Source of the DNA: Protula sp. h YS-2021
Lineage: Eukaryota > Annelida > Polychaeta > Sabellida > Serpulidae
Direction of reading: 5' to 3'
Assembly: GCA_949752745.1 (NCBI GenBank)
Contig: OX457033.1
Span: 17,089,407-17,153,406 of the forward strand
Length of the DNA: 64,000 nt
Position 1 is the first letter of the stretch, and each line of letters starts with the position of its first letter. The position numbers were made by a program, and so were the translations under genes. Shown here one piece after another: positions 26,901 through 35,200 of this stretch. Under the pieces are notes generated by a model. The model did not search any database and was not told the DNA's origin. It was given only the letters and a program-made list of their open reading frames with translations.

Positions 26901-27496
26901 TTATAATGTGAAAGCAACTTAATAGCAAGCTTGGAGGTGAGCATACCCGAAATGCGGGAAATAAGCATCCCCGAGATATTTCCTGTTCAGCCTTACTAGA
27001 AAGATACACCAAGTATTTGCTCGCTTTTTGTCGATAGTGGAAATATCAATAGCTTGTACTGTTAGCTATATCACAGAGTGCGCCTATCTCATTTCAATTT
27101 CCATTTATGCATAAGAAGTGTTAATGAATTTCTAAATAAATAAAGATGGACAAACTAAACGTGCTACAATATGTCTCTGCCCAGTTTTGTCGTCCTAGCC
27201 CTAACCGTCTCAGAGATGTTCGCGTGACAAGGTTATGGCGGAAAAAAGGAATCATAGGGTATAACAATAAAGTGTAATTAACCTGCTGAGGCAACAAATT
27301 TAAGAGAGAAGAATAAAGAAGAAATAATGAACTGGTTTTTAATGCTATTTCTAGAAAGGATTGTTTTATATCACGTTAGAAAGGAGATAGCGTCCTGGTG
27401 CCCAAACAGCTTGCTGAGGCTCTGAAAGTTTCCAGATACGGCGAGTACATTGAGGTCGGGGGCCCCGTGAGCAACACGGAGTCGGCTAATTTCCAG
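15376..27496 (+). CDS. AS3MT: Arsenite (+3) methyltransferase, nine-exon gene, 3' end unresolved
   Basis: S-adenosylmethionine-dependent enzyme family that methylates trivalent arsenic in the cytosol. The exons are 15376-15397, 19512-19659, 20328-20478, 20758-20894, 22093-22162, 25084-25165, 25490-25624, 25923-26071 and 27380-27496. All borders are AG/GT and every phase joins, giving about 337 residues against 375 in human. The protein has the start MSCEEQQN, DVEDYYAQRL, RYYGCGL (Cys61), SAM-binding VVDLGCGTG (residues 74-82), GIDMTQEQ, VSNCVISL (Cys156), LKPGGELFFSD and WGEGFGGALHW. Compared with human AS3MT, Cys61 and Cys156 sit at the same residue numbers and a Cys31 fits Cys32, but the position of catalytic Cys206 is Gly (codon GGT). 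The Cys-rich C-terminal tail is not found. The large introns hold a foldback element and microsatellites. Identity as an AS3MT-family gene is strong; arsenic methylation activity is not certain. Confidence 0.93.
15398..19511 (+). other. AS3MT: AS3MT intron 1
   Basis: A 4.1 kb AT-rich intron with a short TA run near 16,395. Nothing coding is evident; the 65-codon frame at 19,136-19,333 has no support. Confidence 0.6.
19512..19659 (+). CDS. AS3MT: AS3MT exon 2
   Basis: Acceptor TTTATAAACAG. Encodes RELGEKDVEDYYAQRL, then SSQAC with the Cys that fits Cys32, then MLHPDVVS. A stronger-looking donor GTAAGC lies eight bases upstream (19,652), but only the GTTTGT donor at 19,660 leaves AG to join the first base of exon 3 as Arg in RYYGCGL, the family motif. 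Confidence 0.85.
20328..20478 (+). CDS. AS3MT: AS3MT exon 3, SAM-binding core
   Basis: Begins YYGCGLVVPDLL with the conserved Cys61, followed by Rossmann motif I VVDLGCGTGVDC and the GIDMTQEQ end of the second strand. Ends in phase 0 before GTTCTT. Confidence 0.95.
20758..20894 (+). CDS. AS3MT: AS3MT exon 4
   Basis: Encodes LSMAEKYNVYHSEKFGY and the FIEDLKPAGI segment, ending KDLV plus GT in phase 2 at a consensus donor GTAAGT. Corresponds to the loop and strand leading to the VSNC motif. Confidence 0.93.
21952..22030 (+). other. AS3MT: Possible alternative stop-containing AS3MT exon
   Basis: A strong acceptor (poly-T then CAG) at 21,951 opens an in-phase reading from exon 4 that continues VVGNDSRIDIDDD and reaches TAA at 22,028-22,030. 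No obvious donor follows before the constitutive exon at 22,093. If used it would replace Cys156 and the C-terminal half with about 25 acidic residues. It may be chance. Confidence 0.3.
22093..22162 (+). CDS. AS3MT: AS3MT exon 5, Cys156 motif
   Basis: After acceptor ACTTGCAG the first G completes Val, then SNCVISLSFSKEAVFRDAAR and VLK. The Cys is Cys156 of the family. The usual L-x-P-D-K following it reads LSFSK here. Ends in phase 0 before GTACGC. Confidence 0.93.
23590..23795. repeat. Degenerate ~50-60 bp tandem repeat inside the foldback-like element
   Basis: Four degenerate copies of a theme containing CCGGAT, AAAAGAC, ACAGTAAAACCT and GACCACCTTCC lie in a row. They sit in the interior of the foldback-like element. 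Confidence 0.5.
23846..23908. repeat. (TA)n microsatellite
   Basis: About 30 TA dinucleotides in the AS3MT intron, inside the foldback-like element. Confidence 0.95.
24938..25042. repeat. (AAT)n / (GAT)n compound microsatellite
   Basis: Runs of ATA/AAT triplets followed by GATGATGAT and again AATAATAA, just upstream of AS3MT exon 6. Confidence 0.9.
25084..25165 (+). CDS. AS3MT: AS3MT exon 6
   Basis: Encodes PGGELFFSDMYCNKQVPENL and ends KDQVLW plus one G. Conserved methyltransferase motif following the VLK of exon 5. Phase 1 end before GTAATA. Confidence 0.95.
25180..25320. repeat. Two-copy ~71 bp imperfect duplication at the start of AS3MT intron 6
   Basis: CAAATTTAGGC, GGCCTTATATGA and GCATTTTCCT recur about 71 bp later as CAAATTTAAGCC, GGCCTTATGTGA and ACATTTCCT, beginning some 15 bases after the donor. 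Confidence 0.6.
25490..25624 (+). CDS. AS3MT: AS3MT exon 7, Cys206 position is Gly
   Basis: Reads (G)EGFGGALHWEELCRIADAV then GFC. In human AS3MT the corresponding stretch is WGEC before LGGALYW, with Cys206 one of the arsenic-binding cysteines; here the codon is GGT (Gly). The downstream GFC cysteine (residue 226) is kept. Phases 1 and 1. Confidence 0.93.
25923..26071 (+). CDS. AS3MT: AS3MT exon 8
   Basis: Encodes DLRYKAVTYRLFKRG, VLVKMTYLGGIDG and FRLTAKIQLK, matching the C-terminal beta domain (family: VTYRLFK, Y-x-G-x-I). Phase 0 end before GTAGGC. Confidence 0.93.
27380..27496 (+). CDS. AS3MT: AS3MT exon 9, last exon assigned
   Basis: Encodes KGDSVLVPKQLAEALKVSRY and VGGPVSNTESANFQ. 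Matches the family segment after the F-T-F-K-E-G motif. An internal strong donor-like GTGAGC lies at the GGP codons. The assigned donor GTATTT is weak; reading through gives VFI and a stop. Confidence 0.88.
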
Positions 27497-27599
27497 GTAT
27501 TTATTTAATGATCTTAGGTTGCGTCATAAATCCCAATTGGTCATACAGGGTAGGCTAAAGCGCAGTTACCAGAGCCATGTTGTATTAATTCTGCGGGAC

Positions 27600-27662
27600 A
27601 ATATATATATATATATAATATATATACATGCATGTGTGTGTGTATGTGTGTGTGTGTGTTGC
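27600..27662. repeat. (TA)n(TG)n microsatellite
   Basis: TA run followed by GTGTGTGTATGTGTGTG, shortly after AS3MT exon 9. Confidence 0.95.
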
Positions 27663-28034
27663 TTAAACAACAAATAAAAACATTATTCTCTCATTTTTAC
27701 TTAAACATCTCTGTAAAACGTTCCTGAAACTAGACCGATTTCGCAATCGAGTTGCGAAACAAACACTTGGGATGCTAAAAAAATACTTATTGACTGAGCT
27801 AAAAATTTCTTATCTTATTTCAGTTTTTAAATTCGCATTTTGATTATTGATTATGTTCCGGCTTAGGTTTGCATGGAGAATGAAAATTTTCATACACAAT
27901 TAACATTCCTGTTATAATTTAAAATTAGATGCTAAAATTAGATATTAAATAAAACCTAGCCATTTGGAAACCATTAAAGAACACAGCAATACTTTATAGA
28001 AGATCAACGATGTTAGAAGCTCATGCTAACCGTG

Positions 28035-28612
28035 TTCGAGATAATAGTCTACATTCGGTTTTTTACCTTGACCGTGATCCAAAAGGCCAAGGTCATGGAG
28101 GTACCTCTTATGTAACGTTTTTTAGGCCCAAATGATCGAAAATGAGCTGAAATTCACTGTATCTCTAACCGTTTTAGAGATAATAGTCAACTTACGGTTT
28201 TTGACCTTGACCGTGACCCAGAACCTCAAGGTCACCGAGATACTTCTTATGTAACGTTGTTTAAGCCTAAAGGGTCGAAAATGAGCTCAAAATAGCTCTA
28301 TCTCTAACCGTTTTCGAGATATTAGCCAACTTCCGGTTTCGACGTCGATCGTCACCCGAACGGGTCTCGGTCGCCGATATACCCTTTTATCCAAGTGTTT
28401 TAAACCCAAAGGGTCGAAAATTCGCTCAGAATCGCCCTATCTCTAACCGTTTTCGAGATATTAGCCAACTTCCGGTTTCCACGTCGATCGTCACCCGATC
28501 GGGTCGCGCTCGCCGAGATATCCTTTTATACAGTGTGTTGTACCCTTTGGATCGAAAATTCGCTCAGAATCGCTCTATCTATAACCGTTTTCGAGATATT
28601 ACTTTTTTTAAC
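28035..28612. repeat. ~139-bp tandem repeat, about four copies
   Basis: The marker TCTCTAACCGTTTTCGAGAT recurs at steps of about 139 bp (CGAGAT at 28,037, ~28,176, 28,315, 28,454 and 28,592). Each unit also carries ACTTCCGGTTT and GGGTCGAAAATGAGCTC-like words. Copies 3 and 4 are the most alike. Confidence 0.85.
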
Positions 28613-28940
28613 TTTGACCTTGAATTTGACCTTGAAAACAATGCTAAAGGTCACTGAAATTCAGCGCAGATCCAGTTCACATTAGTCTGCGTATGTGTGC
28701 CAAGTTTCAACTTTCTGCGCCCAGCTGTTTCGGAGGAGAAGCGCGAGCAAGAATTCGGCCGCAATAGACCTATTACCTTGAATTTGACCTTGAAGACAAT
28801 GTTTAAGGTCACTGAAAATCGACGCAGATCGAGGTCACGTTGATGTACATACGTGTGCCAAGTTTCAACTTTCTACGCCCAGCGGTTTCGGACGAGAAGC
28901 GCGACCAAGATTTTGGCGGAAAACTAAAAAAAAAAAAATA
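28612..28940. repeat. ~162-bp tandem pair ending in poly-A
   Basis: Two copies start TTGACCTTGAA at about 28,616 and 28,778. They share AAGGTCACTGAAA, GCGCAGATC-like words, GTGCCAAGTTTCAACTTTCT and GAGAAGCGCGA. The second ends in an A-rich tail at 28,927. A related 3' part recurs at 29,550-29,640, so this is an interspersed, A-tailed family. Confidence 0.8.
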
Positions 28941-29165
28941 GGTGAAGAATTCTAAGCATTTCAATCTCATATGATATCTTTGATACCATGTGAGAAAAAA
29001 AAAGCCCAGCTTATCACAGCCACCTACTTACAAAACAACAGTACTGCATGGTCACCTAGCCACAGAGTAGCTTTTCATTATGGGAGAGGCCACAAGCCAC
29101 ATACAGCCGTATTGATATGCATTATACATAATCGCGTGCCCGCAATAGGCACCTTGTACTGTGTG

Positions 29166-29319
29166 ATGTGAGCGTTAATACATTTGTGTGCATTTCGGGG
29201 GGGGGGGGCGTTTTACAGGGCATTGGAAAGTTTAAAGTAACTTTTATCCGTCAACTGGTATTCAGTTAAGCGTTCTGTATACTAATAACAAAAATTCTGC
29301 TTTAAAACCGTCCAGGAAC
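29166..29319. other. Short non-coding spacer with G11 tract
   Basis: A run of about ten G at 29,199. Nothing else seen. Confidence 0.4.
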
Positions 29320-29665
29320 CAAAAAAATCGAAAAATGACGTCATTATGACGTCATACGCTAAAATTAAGGCTTTCACGAGGTCCTTTGTCAAAAAGTAGT
29401 CTTATAACGTATTTGACGCCAAATCTCTAGCTCCAGCCGTTTTGAAGATATTAAGCTCTAAAATATTCATGACGTCATAAGATGCGGAAGATGACGTCAT
29501 ACGTAAAAAATTTTTCGCGTGGATCGAGTTTACCACACATCCTATCTGTGTGCCAAGTTTCACTTTCCTAGCTCAAACTGTGTCGTCGGAGAAGCGCGGA
29601 AACCAAGTGACGAAGAATAACAAAAAAAAACGAAATATGAAAAAAAAATTAAAAAAAGGGAAGAA
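29320..29665. repeat. Related interspersed repeat with TGACGTCA motifs and A-rich tail
   Basis: Contains TGACGTCATTATGACGTCAT at 29,336, two more TGACGTCAT sites at 29,470-29,500, CCAGCCGTTTTGAAGATATT, and the same GTGCCAAGTTTCACTTTCCT / GAGAAGCGCGG ending as the preceding block, then an A-rich run to about 29,665. Confidence 0.7.
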
Positions 29666-30376
29666 AAGAGAAATGTACGGAATTCGAGGTAATTTAAAAT
29701 CTCCTTGGGACGTTGTCCCAAGTGTAAATGAAAATGAAGCCACTGGTGATTTATCAAATACCTACCAGTGAAAGAAGTTCATCTTAATTTATAAAATTAA
29801 ATAAGATAGGGTTGCCACGCGCGAAGAACTCTGGTGCTCACCAGTGGTGAAACTGTTCAATCTTCCAAGAAGGGTTTGTTTGTTTACAGTCCATTGTGAT
29901 ACCTATACGAAAACTGACTTAAACGTTTATGTTAGATACATTTAACTACTGCAAAGACTAATGTGAATCTTTTAAACTTCATTCAATAAAAGACATGTTT
30001 ATTTTATTTTTATGGGTTACTTTATTTCCTTTTTCATTTCATTGACAAACTCAGCACAAAAAACACCCGTGCAGATAGCTGCGAGGCTAAAGCCCAAACC
30101 TTTCACCATTACAACTCAGTTTCTGGGAATTATACCTCCCAACATATATTAAACCTTTACCTTGTATTTACCCTCAAGTTTATCCGAGAAGTAGAGTCAG
30201 TTTGATAATTTCTGCTGCTACCCTCAAACGTTTATTTTGCAATACATAAATTAATTAATAGATTTAATGTTAATTACATGTCACTAAACAGTCTCCGAGC
30301 GTTGTATCTTAAATACAGTGGAGATAAATGTTGAGTGGAAGTGCCATTATTTGAATAAATACCGTTTATGTTTCAG

Positions 30377-30406
30377 ACTCTGCAACAACACAGTGCCTTT
30401 GTTTGA
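30377..30406 (+). CDS. AS3MT: Candidate terminal AS3MT exon (weak)
   Basis: TTTATGTTTCAG is a good acceptor. In the phase left by exon 9 the reading is TLQQHSAFV then TGA. This would make a 346-residue protein lacking the family's usual Cys-rich tail. A secondary AG 16 bases in would give a longer tail starting CLCLTFKSQS. Neither resembles the human C-terminus, so this is only a candidate. Confidence 0.25.
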   Translation, partial: TLQQHSAFV

Positions 30407-30689
30407 CTTTCAAGTCACAAAGCATGCTGAAGACAGATTGGGGAAAAAATTTTAAAAACGAAAATTTCTCGGAAGACAGACTATAGACACAAAGTGGCCC
30501 CCGACGAGTTCTCACTGTTCATAGTGTGTAAAACGCACCACTTATGATATTCAAATACGGGTTACGTCTGAACTGTAAAGCGTGACATCCCAGAATAACG
30601 CACAATCACAACTCCAGGGTGGAGGGATTTTATATCTGTTACTGTTTATATCTGGTTCAAGGAATAGTTATACGAGTTTGGGCAACTTG

Positions 30690-30782
30690 GGTACTGAGTA
30701 GATGGTGGGTTATAGCACTTAGGTACTGTGTAGACGGTGGGTTATAGTACTTAGGTACTGAGTAGTTCGTGGGTTCAGGGGT
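30690..30782. repeat. 32-bp tandem repeat, three copies
   Basis: GGTACTGAGTAGATGGTGGG-type units at 30,690, 30,722 and 30,754 at an exact 32-bp step. A G-rich tract follows at 30,810. Confidence 0.85.
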
Positions 30783-30869
30783 TATCGAACTCTTCCTCAA
30801 GAGCGGGGACGAGAGGGGGGGGGGCAGCTTGATTACTTCAGTGGTTAAAATCCCTGAATACAAAGCAAA

Positions 30870-31830
30870 ATACGGGATATTATAAATATCATTGTTTAAC
30901 CCTTTAAAAAAGCTCTCAATATTCCAGCGCTAATTTACTGTAAATAACCAAGAAAATAAGCGGAATGCATTGTTAGAACGATTCTTCCGAGGCGAGATGA
31001 GATATTTTTATGTTTTGGGTAAGGTTATACCACTTGGATTTGATATTTAACATAATGGTTCTGCTTTGTTGTGTAATAAAATTCGGGTGAACTGGCATTG
31101 TTTTTCCTTAAAACTGCGGCTCCGGCTGACTAGGCGTCACAACAATGGTAACAGCAACTGCCGAACCTGAAACTGTGGCGGCATGGCATATAATGGGAAC
31201 ACTAGAACGGATAAAAATACGACAAAATGGAAATCTGTTTTACGCTTTAAAAAGAACTGAGAGCCCTCGTGTAAAACATTCATTTCCTTCACTCATTTTG
31301 TCTGGGCTTTCTCTTTTATTGCAATAATTTTAGAGCTTCAGAATTCTGGTTATTACTAAAATCTGAACTTTCCACCCAAATTACATTCTAAATGGTATTT
31401 AAGTCCAGTTTCCTTGGATAGCGAAATGTTTCCAATCTTTTGAACACTTTGCGAAAGATTACCAAAATGAGCTTACTTATTTAGCAGCGATTAGCAGTTA
31501 GGAAACCTTTTTACTTGTAAACAAAATCCTGGCGAAAAGCCATAAAAATATATTGTTCTTGTTTTACATCGCGCAGAAAACACATTGGATACATTTAACA
31601 TTAGGTATCACGTTAAACAGACCAGCTGCTTTTTTCCGTTAAAATTCTACACCCCGCACAACAGCCATTTTTGTTTCGATGCGGTTACGATGAGGGCCTT
31701 GTCTGCAGCAGTGAAACCCCATTACCTTTCTTATCTCAGATTATCAGCAGTTCAATACTGTTTCTCAAGACAATATTCTACATGCTTTCTCTATAGTTTC
31801 CTAAAACTTAAAATAAATAAGTGCACCACG
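30870..31830. other. Intergenic space between the convergent genes
   Basis: No exon found. Short open frames at 31,145-31,327 and 31,585-31,833 show no motif. AATAAA-like words occur on both strands. Confidence 0.45.
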
Positions 31831-31837
31831 TGACAGT

Positions 31838-31843
31838 TTTATT
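31838..31843 (-). promoter_or_regulatory. PIKFYVE: Candidate PIKfyve polyadenylation signal AATAAA
   Basis: On the - strand AATAAA lies 54 bases beyond the end of the 41-bp array and about 255 bases after the stop codon. If used, the array lies in the 3' UTR. Confidence 0.45.
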
Positions 31844-31896
31844 TGAAACCCTCCTAAATTGGAATAGATTTTAATTGGCGCTGATCGTTGCGTCCT

Positions 31897-32142
31897 GACG
31901 AGGCTGCGAGGCCGCGCCACCTGTCGGCCACCATCAGGACGAGGCTGCCAGGCCGCGCCACCTGTCGGCCACCATCAGGACGAGGCTGCCAGGCCGCGCC
32001 ACCTGTCGGGTACCATCAGGACGAGGCTGCCAGGCCGCGCCACCTCTCGGGTACCATCAGGACGAGGCTGCCAGGCCGCGCCACCTGTCGGCTACCATCA
32101 GGACGAGGCTGCCAAACCGCGCCATCTGTCGGGTACCATCAA
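31897..32142 (-). repeat. PIKFYVE: 41-bp array, six copies of the PIKfyve C-terminal coding sequence
   Basis: Units at 31897, 31938, 31979, 32020, 32061 and 32102 keep an exact 41-bp step. Read on the - strand, each encodes LMVxDRWRGLAASS, the end of PIKfyve. The unit at 32,102-32,142 is the coding one (about four differences in 41 from its neighbour); the other five lie after the stop codon. Because 41 is not a multiple of 3 the copies shift frame. The 101-codon frame on the + strand here is a shadow of the repeat. Confidence 0.93.
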
Positions 32143-32213
32143 GAAGTACTTGTCCATGGCATCCAGGAACCGGCTGCGGTACAGTTCTGGTGATAATACT
32201 GTCGGTTGTTTGC
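32098..32213 (-). CDS. PIKFYVE: PIKfyve terminal exon
   Basis: Acceptor TTTTTGCAG. Encodes (G)KQPTVLSPELYRSRFLDAM then DKYFLMVPDRWRGLAASS and TGA at 32,100-32,098. Corresponds to the family end SPELYRTRFCEAMDKYFLM with a similar last few residues. The final 13 codons are the sixth unit of the 41-bp array. Confidence 0.95.
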
Positions 32214-35200
32214 CTGCAAAAACGTTGTTCACCAGTTTGGACAACAAAATTCAGTACTGCTGATCAATTTGGACAAAGTAACGTCACCTTGGATACATAA
32301 AGCTCAGAAATTTAGGCAAGCAAACTCTACCTTGACTACGAACTATCGTTGATCGGCTTAAGTATTAGCTTGACTACGAGCATTGCCAATGAGCTTAGAC
32401 AAGAACGCATATACTTGATTATGAGTACTGTTAATCAGCTTGAGTAACGAAGCGTTACCTTGACTATTGAGTATGGTTGACTTGACAACATTCTCCACCT
32501 TTTTATCCCAGGTGAACGTTCTGATATAATCTGAAAAGGCAGGGCCTTGATCAACACATTCAACATGTTCACCAAAAATATTTTTCCAAACTATGCGTTT
32601 AAGGCTTGACCTTTTCACGTATAAAAAAGTTTAACCTGAAACATCACATTTCTTTAATATATTTATCTTTTAGGTCAGCACTCAAGTCCTCTCCAACTCT
32701 TAATTATCAACTTAGTAACCTATTTAAACCAGGCCACCCATTATAACTACTGTAGGTCAGCCATTAATGTAATACCCACTTATACTCACCTATAATCCCT
32801 ACGACTAATTCTTTATTTTTTTCATCCATGCCGACTAGCAAGGAGTAGTCCATGACTAGGTGACTAGATAGGAAATGCGTGTCGTTGGTGATGGCCATAG
32901 TCAGCACAGTCTTGGAATGCTCACGTACGTGTAGCGGTTGATCCACCATCACTGTCAATCATACGACGTCATTCGTGACGTTAGAAACATCGGTATTGCA
33001 ATTAAGATCTTTTTAGTGACTGATTGGACAGTTTCGTGTAACCTATACAGATGGAATAAAAAACCTGTTGGGTTATTTTGAGGTTGCTTACTTGCTGCGG
33101 GTGTTCAATAATTGGGGTTTGACTGTACTCACCAGACAGCACGGAATACAAAATCCCTAATAAAGACGTGACACTGCTATTCACACTTGATCACGTGATT
33201 CTGCAGCCCTCCAGCACGTGACAAACACGTGATACTCACTAATGGGGGTTTGACTGCACTCATCAGACTCAAAATCCTTAATGAAGACGCGACACTGTTA
33301 TTCGAGCATGATCACGTGACTCTGCAGCCCGTTGAGCACGTGACGCAGACGTGATACTCACTAACTGAGGTCTGACTGTACTCATCACGCACCACACAAA
33401 ATCCCTAGTGAGGACGCCGATATTCACACACGATCACGTGATTCTGCAGCCCCTTCAGCACGTGACGCACACGTGATACTCACCATTCAGCAAGTTCTCA
33501 TCCAGAAGCACTAACTCCTCAACAGCTTTGCCATACGTGTTCACCAGACGGTTCCGTACAGAGCCCTTCAAATCAAATATCTAAAACGACATATAAAAAC
33601 AGAGTTAAACACTTTGATAATACATTCTCATTTGATACCGTCTTCTGACAGTCCTTGTTTATGTTTATACCAATTTCAATTCCATTTTCTTCTTTTCTTT
33701 GCTCAGGGTTCACTCATATCTGCCCTTACTGTACCCTTATTAAGGCAATATTTACACAGACTGGATGGCTACCAAATGACGAAAGACATAAATCGAATTT
33801 AAAAACGTTTCGAATTAATTACACCATTTCCTTATAAGCAGCATCTCACTCTCCTTGGAAGTGGGCCTTCTTTGTAATAACGTTGCCAAATGATCTACAG
33901 TGACTTTTCCGTACATGTATGTCGCCCCCTCTCCCCTCCCTACCCCCTTACCTGCGATATTTTTCTATCGTAGAACAAATTTTCCATGACCAGTACATCT
34001 TGTTTCAAGGCATCGTTAGTGTTTGAGTTCTTGAATCCAATTCGGTACACGCCTAAAATCTTGGCTAATGCCGTCGGCTTCTACAACACAAAAACACAGC
34101 GCACTGAATTAAAACACAAATAGTGACAACATGCCTGCAACCCCGTCCCTAAAATCTATATACATGTACAAAGTGAACACACATCAAAATTACAAAATAA
34201 ACGAATCACTGAGTGACTCGAAGGAATAGACAAGCAGCAGAATGGTATTCGGTTTTTCTTCTTGAGTTATCACTTCTTGGCGTGATAATTTTCAATGAAT
34301 CTTATTTATTTGCGGTATAAACAAAATGCTCTTGAAAGCTTCCCAGGACACTTTGCGCGTATACAGCTAGACATCTGTATGGTTTTGATTTTTTATTGAG
34401 ACGGAACTGCAAACTGAACTTTGGTATTATTGCTTTCACGGCTTACCTTTTGTTGGTGGCATGACGTCATGTAGCTGAAATACTGCATGGCAAATTCTCG
34501 AAAACTTTGAATCTCCGGCCGTGACATTTGTTTGAGTATAAGCCGGTCGTCTTGCGTCTTGCAGAACTTTGATCCAGATTTCCCACCTCTCGCCAGCCAC
34601 GTGAAGCAGCGAGACAGCGACCGGATGTACCTACACAATAGCATGTCCCGTATTCGTTGCTCAAAAAATGCATACGTTTGTGTGCTGAGAGAGGGAAGGG
34701 AAGGGGGGATTGGATAAAGCAAATTAATTACATATGTTTCCGACTGGTTCCGATAACACACCGAAGTTTTTCTTCAGAGTAACGCGAAAGAAAGAAGGGA
34801 GTGGGTGATGAGGTAATGCCAACCTTCTGGCAAATTAGTTTACTAACTTTTTACTTAGCTTCCTCAAACCATCTACGACACATCTTGACATTTCAGACTT
34901 GCCACTTTACAAATACGTTGTGACATTGTAATATGAATAGTTATATGGCTGGCTACGACTGACCTTTCCTCGCCCTCGGGAAAGACAATATTTCGCAGCT
35001 GCGTGAATTGCTCGGCGTAGTACACACGACAGAAGAAGCGTGCCGAGTCATCCTGGAACTCTGAAACAGTGACGTCATCCTCCTTACACACCAATTACCC
35101 GGTACCAGGTTGGGGGCGGAGGGGTGTATGGGGCGGGTGGGGGTTAGAGGTATAGAATTCCAAGACACAGACTAAGGCCGTGTAATTACTTGGCTGGGTA

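Noticed and set aside
31888..32193. 101-codon + strand frame over the 41-bp array
   Set aside because: It is antisense to the PIKfyve terminal exon and its copies; the - strand reading is the conserved one.
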